The notes under the pieces: model-generated
What the model was told of the DNA's origin: nothing
Databases searched by the model: none
What the model saw: the letters and a program-made list of their open reading frames with translations, nothing else
Source: Nocardioides bizhenqiangii
GTDB lineage: Bacteria > Actinomycetota > Actinomycetes > Propionibacteriales > Nocardioidaceae
DNA length: 64,000 nt
NCBI RefSeq assembly: GCF_034661235.1
Contig: NZ_CP141059.1
Location: forward strand, 3,471,501 to 3,535,500
Direction of reading: 5' to 3'
Shown: positions 9,605 through 18,065 of the stretch, piece by piece
How the letters are laid out: the number at the start of each line of letters is the position of its first letter
Position numbering within the stretch: the stretch's first letter is position 1
Position numbers and translations under genes: made by a program

Positions 9605-10847
9605 GGTGGAGGACTCCTCCCGTGAGGTTCGCTGCCGTGGCGTACGCCTGGTCGAGGCGCTCCAGGTGGCGATCGATGGCGAAGCGGTCGATGGCGCCGC
9701 GGTGTGCCGCGGCCCCCATCTCGTGAGCGCGCACCGGGTCGGTGGCCAGCTCGGTCAGTGCAAAGGCGAGGGCGACCGGGTCGTCGTGCTGGACGAGCAG
9801 CCCGGACACCCCGTTGGTGATGAGCTCGGGGAACCCGCCGAGGTGCGTGGCGACCACCGGACGTGCGGCGCCGAACGCCTCGAGCACGACCATCGGCTGG
9901 TTCTCGTACCAACGCGACGGGGCGACGACCACGGCGGCCTCTCGCATGCGCTGGTGCAGCTCGTCGGACGGCAGCCGACCCGCGAAGGTGACCCGGTCGG
10001 AGACACCGGCCCGCTCGGCCCGCATCCGGAGCTCGGCGACGTCCGGTCCGTCACCCGCGATGGTGACTGGGATGCCCTCGGGCAGCAGGGCGGCCGCGTC
10101 GATCAGGGTGTCGACCCCCTTCTCGGAGGAGAGCCGGCCGGCGAAGAGCACGCCCCTCCCCGGCGCCGTCGCCGGCTCGATCCGCGACAGGTCGCTGAAG
10201 TGCGGGATGTGGGTGAGGCGATCGGGGAAGACCTTGGCCTCCCGCATCTTTCGCAGCATGAAGTCGCTGGGGCAGATGAACACGTCGACCGGCTTGTAGG
10301 CGCCCAGGACGGTGTGGGCGGTCAGCTCGATCGCTGCGAGAGCGCTCGCGCCGCGCGAACCGTTGCAGGCCTTCAGCGCCGCGTGACGGAACTTCCGCGG
10401 GACGCAGGCCTCGCAGATCTTCCCGTTGTCGAGGAACTGGTAGGTCGGGCACGCGAGCTTGTAGTCGTGCAGCGTCATCACGGTCGGGATGCCGCGGCGG
10501 GCCACTGGCCGCAGGATCGACGGCGACAGCTGGTGATAGATGTTGTGCAGGTGCACGACGTCGGGGCGGACCCGATCGAGGATGGCGTCCATGCCGATCC
10601 GTGCGCTGCGGCGGTAGACGATGTCGACGGACGTTGCGATCCGGGCAGCGACACCGCTCGGCGGCGGATTCAGCTCCATCCGCGGCGGGAACAGGTCGGC
10701 GTTGGGGTCGGCCTGGTTGTCAGGGTGCTCCATCGCGAAGAAGGAGACCTCGTCGCCCCGGCCACGCTGGAGCTCGGCGAGGTCGAGCATGTAGCCCTCG
10801 GCACCGCCACGGCGGTAGAGGAACTTGTTGACGTGCAGGATGCGCAT
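9594..10847 (-). CDS. Glycosyltransferase family 4 protein with Cys-rich insert
   Basis: GT4-type glycosyltransferase, 417 residues from the ATG at 10847, which shares one base with the preceding stop (TGATG). The frame is open upstream but that is shadow of the sugar transferase. The N-terminus reads MRILHVNKFLYRRGGAE, and the donor-site motif is FAGRLSSEKGVDTLIDAA followed by WYENQPMVVLEAFGAARPVV. Residues about 125-160 hold a cysteine-rich insert (ACPTYQ, KICEACVP, LKACNG) typical of one GT4 subgroup and possibly metal-binding. It is the second gene of the leftward glycan operon, acting after the priming step. Confidence 0.9.
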   Translation of the reverse strand: MRILHVNKFLYRRGGAEGYMLDLAELQRGRGDEVSFFAMEHPDNQADPNADLFPPRMELNPPPSGVAARIATSVDIVYRRSARIGMDAILDRVRPDVVHLHNIYHQLSPSILRPVARRGIPTVMTLHDYKLACPTYQFLDNGKICEACVPRKFRHAALKACNGSRGASALAAIELTAHTVLGAYKPVDVFICPSDFMLRKMREAKVFPDRLTHIPHFSDLSRIEPATAPGRGVLFAGRLSSEKGVDTLIDAAALLPEGIPVTIAGDGPDVAELRMRAERAGVSDRVTFAGRLPSDELHQRMREAAVVVAPSRWYENQPMVVLEAFGAARPVVATHLGGFPELITNGVSGLLVQHDDPVALAFALTELATDPVRAHEMGAAAHRGAIDRFAIDRHLERLDQAYATAANLTGGVLHHGT

Positions 10848-11629
10848 CAGCAGGCGCCTTCGGCAGTCACGACGGCCTTGGCGGTGCGCACGAGGATGGC
10901 GAGGTCGCCGCGCACGGTCCAGTTGTCGGCGTAGTAGGTGTCGAAGGCCCTCGCTTCGCTCCAGCCCAGGTTCGACCGGCCGCTGACCTGCCACAGGCCG
11001 GTCATGCCGGGTCGCACGGTGAACCGCCGCAGCGCCTCTTCGTCCATCACCGCCACCTCGTCCGGAAGTGCGGGACGGGGGCCGACCAGCGACATCTCAC
11101 CGCGCAGCACGTTGACCAGCTGCGGCAGCTCGTCCAGCGACGAACGACGGAGCAGGGCACCGAGCCGGGTGATCCGCGGGTCCCGCCGGATCTTGAAGAG
11201 GACGCCGCCGTCGCTCTCGTTGGCGGCCAGCAGGCTCCCCTTGAGGTCCTCGGCGCCGTCGACCATCGTGCGCAGCTTGAGGACCTCGAAGTGCCGACCG
11301 TCCTTGCCGACCCGCACCTGGCGGAAGACGGCCGGGCCGGCGGAGTCGAGCCGGACCGCGAGCATGAGCAGCAGCAGGAGCGGGCTCAGCCAGACGAGCA
11401 GGAGCGCCGCGAGCACGGCGTCGAGCGTCGCCTTGACGACTCGGCTCCCCCGTTTGGCCCGCGTCGCACTCGTGGTCGTGACCGCCCGGTCGGCGGCGAC
11501 AACGCCCCCGCGCACGACCTCGGTGCCGACCAGGTCAGTAGTAGTAGTTATCGGGCATGCAGCAATTGCATGATCGAGCGTCCCCCACGCCACAGCCGAA
11601 TACCTTTCCCCATGGCCTGGGTTCCCCAA
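10847..11629 (-). CDS. Sugar transferase (initiating phosphoglycosyltransferase)
   Basis: Catalytic domain of the bacterial sugar transferase (WbaP/CpsE/PglC) family, which transfers a sugar-phosphate to undecaprenyl phosphate and starts repeat-unit assembly. One membrane helix at about 68-92 is followed by the family signatures LRRSSLDELPQLVNVLRGEM, SLVGPRPALP and RPGMTGLWQVSGRS. At 260 residues it lacks the N-terminal multi-helix and nucleotide-binding region of full-length (about 480-residue) homologues; PglC-sized enzymes work without it. The first about 55 residues look low in information, so a later start (GTG at 11593 or 11515) is possible. It heads the leftward operon through both glycosyltransferases. 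Confidence 0.85.
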   Translation of the reverse strand: MGNPGHGERYSAVAWGTLDHAIAACPITTTTDLVGTEVVRGGVVAADRAVTTTSATRAKRGSRVVKATLDAVLAALLLVWLSPLLLLLMLAVRLDSAGPAVFRQVRVGKDGRHFEVLKLRTMVDGAEDLKGSLLAANESDGGVLFKIRRDPRITRLGALLRRSSLDELPQLVNVLRGEMSLVGPRPALPDEVAVMDEEALRRFTVRPGMTGLWQVSGRSNLGWSEARAFDTYYADNWTVRGDLAILVRTAKAVVTAEGAC

Positions 11630-11761
11630 CTCAGACCGGTGACGGGTCGTTGAATTTGGAGCCGACCCGAAAGGCCCTCGTCCCGAGTGCGCGGAGTCGA
11701 CGCACGAAGGCCTTTGGAGGATTCAAACAGAAGGTTGGACCGCTTGTGACATCCGAAATTC

Positions 11762-11801
11762 GCAGATCTGATCACCTTTCCCGACGGAATTAGCAGATCT
11801 G
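11762..11801. promoter_or_regulatory. Paired GCAGATCTG motif upstream of the glycan operon
   Basis: The nonamer GCAGATCTG, containing palindromic AGATCT, occurs at 11762-11770 and again at 11793-11801, 31 bases apart (about three helical turns). It lies in a comparatively A/T-rich gap between the propeller gene (ends 11848) and the sugar transferase (starts 11629). The position fits a regulator site for the leftward operon. No regulator is known; low confidence. Confidence 0.3.
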
Positions 11802-11847
11802 GTTACGAAAGGCGTCGCGGCGGGTGTGAATGCCGTCGAACGGGAGA

Positions 11848-13827
11848 TCAGCCGCTGCCGGCAGTGGCCCACAGCCCGGTCGTCGACGACCAGGGGATGT
11901 CGGAGGTGGCCCCGTTGTCCACGACTGCGCGGGTGTCCCACCTCGGCAGCCCGTCGGGTGCGGCGAACCGGTAGAGCTTGTTGTCGCTCCACGCGGCGTA
12001 GAGCCAGTTGCCGATGAGCTCCAGCGAACGGGCGCCGCTCCAGTCGCGGGACGATGCGATCGACTCGAAGCCGCCGAGGATGCCGCTCTCCAGCGAGTAG
12101 CCACGGTAGTAGAGCTTCGGGTCGCCGGTCTTGGTGTAGAGCACCCGGCCTCCGTCGAACGCGGCGGTACGGGTGGTGTCCACGCCGTAGGGCTGGTCGT
12201 ACGGCGTCAGGTTGGCGTCTTCGTCGACGTACCCGACCGACGTCGACAGGTTCCGCACCGACGCACCGACGGTGCTGGTGGTGAACGACCGCCAGTAGAA
12301 CGCCTGGTCGGCGCCGAAGTAGTGCAGCCGGCCGTCCTGCACGAAGCCGTCGCGAGTGCCGCTCCAGTTCACGCCGCCGCTGACGGTGGAGATGGGGCCG
12401 AAGCTCGAGCCGTCGAACGCCATCCGGTTCAGATCGGTACCGCTGGTCGTGTAGAAGAAGTTGACCGGCAGCGGGACGTTCTGGGGGGCCGGGTTCGGCG
12501 TCCCGCCGGCCACGGGCAGCATCGCCAGTCGCTGCCGGATCTGACCGGCGAAGAAGTTCGTATCGCTGCCGACCATCAGGTAGTCGTCCGTGGCGTTGAA
12601 CGCCTCGACGCCGCGACCCCGGTCACGGCCCGGGTTCCACGACAACGGCACACCGGAGTAGGGGTCGAGCGCTGCGATCCCCGGCCGCGACACGGAGCCG
12701 GACCCGTCGTTGTCGCCCCCGGGCGAAGGGTGGGGGTTGTTCGACCACCGCATGTGGCCGCCCACGTAGACGGCCGACTCGGTGATCTCGACGGCCCAGT
12801 AGGTGTCACCGCCGGAGTGGTTGACCCAGGTCGGCTGCCGGTTGGTGCCCGCCCCGGCGGGCGGCAGCTCCCACCGCGCGGAGGAGTCGCACATCCGGTC
12901 GGGGCCCAGGTGGGCGCCCGTCGTGTTGACCACGAAGAATTTGTTGTCCGGGGAGACGTCGATCCCGCGGATGTAGGTGTCGTTGTAGGACTTCGCGCAG
13001 TCGCCGCGATAGCGGCCGGTCGACCACGGCGCGACCCGCGGCCTGTCGCCGGTCAGGTTGATCACGGCGACCTGGTGCCGCTCGGCGGAGCCCACCCGCT
13101 GGAAGTTGCCGCCGATCACCAGCCAGCGCCCGTCGGCGGAGACGTCCAGCTCCTGGACGTACGGCGCGAACTGGTCCCGTGAGCCCGTCACCCCGAGGTG
13201 GAAAGACCTGTCCAGCGCACCTGTGCCGGGTCTCACCGCCGCCATCCGCCCCACGTCGCGGCCGTTGATCTTGTTGAACTCGCCGCCCAGGATCAGCCGG
13301 CCGCCGACCAGCGCGAAGTCCTTGACCCGACGCGAGGCGCCGGCCTTGAAGCCGGTGTGGAGCGCGCCGTTGAGGCGGAGCTTCGCGATCCGCAACGCCT
13401 TCTTGCCGTTGACCCTGGTGAAGTCGCCCGCGATCAGGATGGCGCTGCGATCGGCGGTGTACGTCACCGCCTCGACGTCGCCGTTGATCCTCGGACGGAA
13501 GGACTCGTCTATCAGGCCGGTGTCCGAGTCGAATCGGAACAGCCGCGGCTGTTGCACCTCGGGGGACTCGAACTCGCCGTTGCGGATCGTGGCGAACGTG
13601 CCGGCGACCAACACCTTGGGGCCGGCGTTCGCGATGTCGTAGACGCGACCGTCCAGGATCCGCGGGTGCTTGGGAGCCGGGGTCGGCGACACCACCACGT
13701 CCTGGTCCGCGGGCGCAGGTCCGTCCGCCGCCGCCACCAGCCCCAATGCGAGGACCAGTGCCACGACGGGACGAAGCAGCCCCCCGCGCACCGCCTGAGC
13801 ATATGTGGCTCGGGGCACCCCCACCAA
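11848..13827 (-). CDS. Secreted propeller-like protein (paralogue of 5634-8402)
   Basis: Exported 659-residue protein. Its signal peptide (hydrophobic core about residues 17-34) is followed by the same DQDVVVSPTP mature start and by repeats such as VLVAGTFATI, ILIAGDFTRV and LILGGEFNKI. It is colinear with the N-terminal 650 residues of the 922-residue protein at 5634-8402, including shared blocks FFYTTSG, VNWSGTRDGFVQ and NLTPYDQP, but it stops before the PA14 and Ig-like domains. The two copies bracket the glycosyltransferase block. It is probably a secreted or surface component used with the same glycan; no enzymatic motif is recognised. It follows the sulfotransferase gene by 12 bases. 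Confidence 0.75.
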   Translation of the reverse strand: MVGVPRATYAQAVRGGLLRPVVALVLALGLVAAADGPAPADQDVVVSPTPAPKHPRILDGRVYDIANAGPKVLVAGTFATIRNGEFESPEVQQPRLFRFDSDTGLIDESFRPRINGDVEAVTYTADRSAILIAGDFTRVNGKKALRIAKLRLNGALHTGFKAGASRRVKDFALVGGRLILGGEFNKINGRDVGRMAAVRPGTGALDRSFHLGVTGSRDQFAPYVQELDVSADGRWLVIGGNFQRVGSAERHQVAVINLTGDRPRVAPWSTGRYRGDCAKSYNDTYIRGIDVSPDNKFFVVNTTGAHLGPDRMCDSSARWELPPAGAGTNRQPTWVNHSGGDTYWAVEITESAVYVGGHMRWSNNPHPSPGGDNDGSGSVSRPGIAALDPYSGVPLSWNPGRDRGRGVEAFNATDDYLMVGSDTNFFAGQIRQRLAMLPVAGGTPNPAPQNVPLPVNFFYTTSGTDLNRMAFDGSSFGPISTVSGGVNWSGTRDGFVQDGRLHYFGADQAFYWRSFTTSTVGASVRNLSTSVGYVDEDANLTPYDQPYGVDTTRTAAFDGGRVLYTKTGDPKLYYRGYSLESGILGGFESIASSRDWSGARSLELIGNWLYAAWSDNKLYRFAAPDGLPRWDTRAVVDNGATSDIPWSSTTGLWATAGSG

Positions 13828-13839
13828 AGATTCGCAGGA

Positions 13840-14739
13840 TCAGGCGTACAGCTCGGTGAACGCGCGCGAACCGGACAGCACGTCCTCGATCGCGGCGAGA
13901 TCCGCCGGCGCGAGGTCCCGACGGAACGCGTCGGTGCGGGCGGCCTGGATCGAGTACCGGTTGAAGCCGGTCTCGAAGTCGGGCGTCCACTCGAGCCCGA
14001 GATGCGTGAGCAGCGAGGAGAGGCTGGTGCGGGGGTCCGCGACGATGTCCTCGTAGCGGACCGTCAGCCACCGGTCCGCCGGGACCTCCGAGCGCGCCCG
14101 GTCCGAGGCGTCCGTCAGCATCTGCCACGCCAGCGCGGCCAGGACGGGGAACGAGCGGCCGTGGCCCTCCCACGCGGCCTGTTGCTCGGGCGCCAACGGC
14201 CCGAAGTGCCACTCGCCCGGGCCTCGGTGACCGTGCCACCACGGCATCTGCAGCCACGAGTTCGCGACTGCGCGGGGATCACGGACGATCTCGATCACCG
14301 CACACCCCGGGAAGCACGCCTGCAGGAATCCCGTGCGCGGCCACCCGGTGAACTTGTGGAGGAAGACCTCCGACCGCAGCCGCGCCGTACGACGGCCCAC
14401 GAACGCCTGCATCCGTCCGGTCAGCCACGGGGTCGCGTCGGCGGCCAGCAGGTCGCGCACCGGGTCGACCAGCGCCGGGCTGACCTCGCGCGCGAGCACC
14501 CGATAGGCCTCCGACGGCGCGAACCGGAAGCGTCCCTTGGTGGTGACGGCCGCGGGCAGCCGACGCCACGCCTGGTTCTGGATCCGGGAGCTGGTGCGGA
14601 TGCCCTTGTCGTCGAGGTTGGTGACGAACCCATTGTCGGGGTGCCGCGCCAGGATCTCGTGGACGAGGGTCGATCCGCAGCGGCCGGTCCCGATGACGAA
14701 CGCGATCCGAGGCGGCCCGTGCCCGGGCGAGTCACTCAC
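13840..14739 (-). CDS. Sulfotransferase family protein
   Basis: Third sulfotransferase of the locus, 299 residues from a GTG at 14739 that overlaps the preceding stop by 8 bases. An in-frame ATG at 14769 would overlap by 38. The PAPS-binding loop is GTGRCGSTLVHEIL at residues 17-30 and the second motif is EIVRDPRAVANSWLQ. A Trp-rich stretch (MPWWHGHRGPGEWHFG) follows and may shape the acceptor site. It resembles the first gene of the window more than the RDPVERAWSHY-type second one, so the locus carries two kinds of sulfotransferase. It lies between a lipoprotein and a secreted propeller gene on the same strand. Confidence 0.82.
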   Translation of the reverse strand: MSDSPGHGPPRIAFVIGTGRCGSTLVHEILARHPDNGFVTNLDDKGIRTSSRIQNQAWRRLPAAVTTKGRFRFAPSEAYRVLAREVSPALVDPVRDLLAADATPWLTGRMQAFVGRRTARLRSEVFLHKFTGWPRTGFLQACFPGCAVIEIVRDPRAVANSWLQMPWWHGHRGPGEWHFGPLAPEQQAAWEGHGRSFPVLAALAWQMLTDASDRARSEVPADRWLTVRYEDIVADPRTSLSSLLTHLGLEWTPDFETGFNRYSIQAARTDAFRRDLAPADLAAIEDVLSGSRAFTELYA

Positions 14740-15304
14740 CACCGATGGCCGCCGGTACGCCGATGTCACCGATCAGCCAGCTGCCCTGGGGCACCCCGGC
14801 CTGGTCGGAGTTGACCAACGTGACCAACTCCGCGTCGCGCGGGACCGCGATCAGGATCCGCCCCTCGGCGCACTCGCCGGGCGCCAGCTCGGTCAGCCGC
14901 GGGTACTGGCCCGTCGGCAGGTCCCGGTCGTAGTCGAGGTCCGCGGGGTACCAGCCACCGTCGGCACCGGTGGCGGCCCACTGGTACCAGCCGATCTCGG
15001 TGCCCGATCCCCCCGCCGAGACGCAGGTGCGCACGGTCGCCGCCACCCACTCGAAGTTCGCGCCCGCCGGCAGCCATTCCTCTGCGCCCTCTCCCCGGAA
15101 GATCGCCTTCACGGTCGTCGACGCCGCCCCTTCGAAGGTCTCGCCGATCGCCAGCGCGCTCTCCAGCTCGGCGGCGTCCGACGTCTCGGTGGCCGTCGGG
15201 CCGGCACCGGAGTCCTCGGGGTCCAGGACCTCCCCGGCATCACAGCCGGTGAGCAGTGCGGAGGCCAGGGCAGCGCAGACCAGCAGACACGAGGTCCATC
15301 TCAT
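14732..15304 (-). CDS. Putative lipoprotein
   Basis: Secreted 190-residue protein with a lipoprotein signal: hydrophobic residues 5-18 and lipobox LLTGC with Cys21 as the expected lipidated residue. The mature part starts with an acidic, Thr/Ser-rich linker. It then forms a compact domain with one internal Cys pair candidate (VRTCVSAGG and APGECAEG) and ends QGSWLIGDIG. The layout resembles DUF4352-type extracellular domains, but I cannot assign a family with certainty. It shares 8 bases with the downstream sulfotransferase start and may belong to the same transcript. Confidence 0.65.
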   Translation of the reverse strand: MRWTSCLLVCAALASALLTGCDAGEVLDPEDSGAGPTATETSDAAELESALAIGETFEGAASTTVKAIFRGEGAEEWLPAGANFEWVAATVRTCVSAGGSGTEIGWYQWAATGADGGWYPADLDYDRDLPTGQYPRLTELAPGECAEGRILIAVPRDAELVTLVNSDQAGVPQGSWLIGDIGVPAAIGGE

Positions 15305-15361
15305 GCAGTCGGTCTCCCTAGTGACCCGGACGAGTACGCGCGGCGCACGATACCCGGTCGG

Positions 15362-16144
15362 TCAGGTCGCGGTACGGCTGTCGTTGTCCTTGTTGCGCAG
15401 GCCGATCTTGTTGCCGAGCCACACCAGCGGGTCGTACCTCGTGTCCGCGACCCGCTCCTTCATGGGGATGATCGCGTTGTCGGTGATCTTGATGCCCTCC
15501 GGGCACACCTCGGTGCAGCACTTGGTGATGTTGCAGAGGCCGATGCCGGCGGCGTCCCGCACGGTGTCGCGCCGGTCGCGCACGTCGAGCGGGTGCATGT
15601 CCAGCTCTGCGTAGCGGAGGAAGAACCGCGGCCCCGCGAACGCCGGCTTGTTGTCGTCGTGGTCACGGACGACGTGGCAGGTGTCCTGGCACAGGAAGCA
15701 CTCGATGCACTTGCGGAACTCCTGCCCGCGCTCGACGTCCACCTGCATCATCCGGCGCTTGCCGTCGGCGTCGCGCGGGCCGAGCTCGATGCCCGGCAGC
15801 TCGCGCGCCTTCTCGTAGTTGTAGGAGACGTCGGTGACCAGGTCGCGGATCACGGGGAACGCCCGCATCGGCGTGACCGTGATCGTCTCGCCCGGGTCGA
15901 AGTCGGAGAGCCGGGTCATGCACAACAGTCGTGGCTTGCCGTTGATCTCGGCGCTGCACGAGCCGCACTTGCCGGCCTTGCAGTTCCACCGGATCGCGAG
16001 GTCGCCCGCCTGGGTCGCCTGGAGCCGGTGCAACGCGTCGAGGACGACCTCGCCCTCCGACACCTCGACCGAGTAGTCGCCGAGCGCACCACCATCCGCA
16101 TCGCCCCGCCAGACCCGCATCTTCAGCTCGTAGCCAGTACTCAT
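15362..16144 (-). CDS. sdhB: Succinate dehydrogenase iron-sulfur subunit (Sdh1 type)
   Basis: Iron-sulfur subunit of a succinate:quinone oxidoreductase, carrying electrons from the flavoprotein to the membrane. The [2Fe-2S] ligands are Cys55, 60, 63 and 75 (CKAGKCGSC plus a later Cys). The C-terminal ferredoxin part has CIECFLCQDTC (146-156) and a second set around 204-214 (CNITKCCTEVC) for the 4Fe and 3Fe clusters. At 260 residues it matches the mycobacterial Sdh1 subunit (Rv0247c type). It is the last gene of the leftward order anchor, flavoprotein, iron-sulfur, 19 bases after the flavoprotein gene. A separate full Sdh set lies just to the right. Confidence 0.93.
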   Translation of the reverse strand: MSTGYELKMRVWRGDADGGALGDYSVEVSEGEVVLDALHRLQATQAGDLAIRWNCKAGKCGSCSAEINGKPRLLCMTRLSDFDPGETITVTPMRAFPVIRDLVTDVSYNYEKARELPGIELGPRDADGKRRMMQVDVERGQEFRKCIECFLCQDTCHVVRDHDDNKPAFAGPRFFLRYAELDMHPLDVRDRRDTVRDAAGIGLCNITKCCTEVCPEGIKITDNAIIPMKERVADTRYDPLVWLGNKIGLRNKDNDSRTAT

Positions 16145-16163
16145 GCTGCGCTCATTTCGGGGC

Positions 16164-18005
16164 TCACTCCTCGAAGAATTTCTTCAGCTCGGCGGGCATC
16201 CCCGGGATGGCCTGCTCGGTCAGGTCGACCCCGGTGCCCTCGGTGTTGAGTCGCAGCACGAGGTTCTTGCCGCCCCACTCGGGATCGGGGCCGGGGAAGT
16301 CGTCGCGGGTGTGGCCGCCGCGCGACTCCTGGCGCGCGAGCGCGGCCTTGGCGACGCACTCCCCCACCAGCAGCATGTTGCGCAGGTCGATCGCGAGGTG
16401 CCAGCCCGGGTTGTACTGCCGGTTGCCCTCGACGTGCATCTGCGTGGCCCGCTCCTTGAGCCGCTCGACCTCCTGCAGCGCCTGCTCCAGCTCGGAGCCC
16501 TCGCGGATGATGCCGACCAGGTCGTTCATCGCCTGCTGCAGGTCCTGCTGGATCGTGTACGGGTTCTCGCGTCCTTCGACCTCGAACGGAGCGACCGCGC
16601 TGGCCTGCGCTGCCGCGACGTCGTCGTCCGAGATCGGCGGCCGCTCGGCCAGTCCCGCGGCGTACGACGCCGCCGCGTCGCCCGCGCGGCGACCGAACAC
16701 GATCAGGTCGGACAGCGAGTTGCCACCCAGCCGGTTGGACCCGTGCATGCCGCCGGAGCACTCGCCGACGGCGTAGAGGCCGGGCACGACCGACAGCTCT
16801 GTCTCCGGATCGACCTCGATGCCTCCCATCGCGTAGTGGCAGGTCGGGCCGATCTCCATCGGCTCGGCGGTGATGTCGACGTCCGCGAGCTCCTTGAACT
16901 GGTGGTACATCGACGGCAGCCGCTTCCGGATGAACTCCGGGGTACGGCGGGACGCGATGTCGAGGAACACGCCTCCGTGCGGTGATCCCCTGCCCGCCTT
17001 GATCTCGGCGTTGATCGCCCGGGCCACCTCGTCCCGGGGCAGGAGCTCGGGAGGGCGGCGGTTGTTCTTCTTGTCGTCGTACCACCGGTCGGCCTCCTCG
17101 ATCGAGTCGGCCGTCTCCTTCCTGAAGAACTCAGGGATGTGGTCGAACATGAAACGGTTGCCCTCTGAGTTCTTCAGGATGCCGCCGTCGCCGCGCACCG
17201 ACTCGGTGACGAGCAGACCCTTGACCGACGGGGGCCACACCATGCCGGTCGGGTGGAACTGGACGAACTCCATGTTGATGAGCGTGGCCCCGGCGCGGAG
17301 CGCCAGGGCGTGGCCGTCACCGGTGTACTCCCACGAGTTGGAGGTGACCTTCCACGCCTTGCCGAACCCGCCGGTGGCGAGCACGACCGCCGGCGCCTCG
17401 AACACGATGAACCGGCCGGACTCGCGCCAGTAGGCGAACGCACCCGCGATCGCGTTTGCCCCATCATCGGACTCTGCCTTGAGGAGGTCGGTGACCGTGC
17501 ACTCCATGAAGACGTCGATGCCCAGCGCGACCAGCCGCTGCTGGAGGGTCCGGATCATCTCCAGGCCGGTGCGGTCGCCGATGTGGGCGAGCCGGGCGTA
17601 GCGGTGGCCGCCGAAGTCGCGCTGGCTGATCAGCCCGTCCGCCGTACGGTCGAAGAGCGCGCCCCAGTCCTCGAGCTCCATCACCCGCTCGGGCGCCTCC
17701 TGGGCGTGGAGCTGGGCCATCCGCCAGTTGTTGAGCATCTTCCCGCCGCGCATGGTGTCGCGGAAGTGCACCTGCCAGTTGTCCTCGGGGTAGAGGTTGC
17801 CCATCGCTGCGGCGGCGCCACCCTCCGCCATCACCGTGTGGGCCTTGCCGAGGAGTGACTTGCAGACGACCGCCACCCGGGCGCCGGCGTCGTGGGCCGC
17901 GATCGCGGCCCGCAGCCCCGAGCCGCCGGCGCCGATCACGATCACGTCGTACTGGTGCCGTTCGATGCCGCCCCGGGCGTCGCCGGACATCTCGTTGCCG
18001 GTCAT
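16164..18005 (-). CDS. sdhA: Succinate dehydrogenase / fumarate reductase flavoprotein (Sdh1 type)
   Basis: Catalytic subunit oxidising succinate to fumarate. The dinucleotide-binding segment is VIVIGAGGSGLRAA near residues 21-34. His56 in GKAHTVMAEGG is the expected covalent FAD attachment site. HPTGMVWPP and LLVTESVRGDGG form the substrate site, and GSNRLGGNSLSDL is present near the C-terminal part of the FAD domain. I start at the ATG at 18005 (GGAGGG upstream), giving 613 residues. The frame opens at 18065, but the extra 20 residues would be translated from a REP-like repeat at 18033-18063. It sits between the Sdh1 membrane anchor and iron-sulfur genes. Confidence 0.93.
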   Translation of the reverse strand: MTGNEMSGDARGGIERHQYDVIVIGAGGSGLRAAIAAHDAGARVAVVCKSLLGKAHTVMAEGGAAAAMGNLYPEDNWQVHFRDTMRGGKMLNNWRMAQLHAQEAPERVMELEDWGALFDRTADGLISQRDFGGHRYARLAHIGDRTGLEMIRTLQQRLVALGIDVFMECTVTDLLKAESDDGANAIAGAFAYWRESGRFIVFEAPAVVLATGGFGKAWKVTSNSWEYTGDGHALALRAGATLINMEFVQFHPTGMVWPPSVKGLLVTESVRGDGGILKNSEGNRFMFDHIPEFFRKETADSIEEADRWYDDKKNNRRPPELLPRDEVARAINAEIKAGRGSPHGGVFLDIASRRTPEFIRKRLPSMYHQFKELADVDITAEPMEIGPTCHYAMGGIEVDPETELSVVPGLYAVGECSGGMHGSNRLGGNSLSDLIVFGRRAGDAAASYAAGLAERPPISDDDVAAAQASAVAPFEVEGRENPYTIQQDLQQAMNDLVGIIREGSELEQALQEVERLKERATQMHVEGNRQYNPGWHLAIDLRNMLLVGECVAKAALARQESRGGHTRDDFPGPDPEWGGKNLVLRLNTEGTGVDLTEQAIPGMPAELKKFFEE

Positions 18006-18032
18006 CGGGTGGCGCGTCCCTCCGGTCGCAGG

Positions 18033-18063
18033 GGTTCCTGAGCTTGTCGAAGGAGTCGAAACC
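18033..18063. repeat. REP-like palindromic element between two sdh genes
   Basis: A 31-base element contains the widespread core CTGAGCTTGTCGAAGG and has partial inverted ends (GGTTCCT at the left, AAACC at the right). This resembles short interspersed palindromes common in high-GC actinobacterial genomes. It fills the gap between the anchor stop (18066) and the flavoprotein start, and it makes the upstream in-frame ATG at 18065 unlikely to be used. Related elements are at 35918, 36104 and 44214. Confidence 0.6.
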
Positions 18064-18065
18064 AT

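Noticed and set aside
11548..11775. 75-codon minus-strand frame upstream of the sugar transferase
   Set aside because: No recognisable composition or ribosome-binding site, and it overlaps the sugar transferase start; treated as control region.
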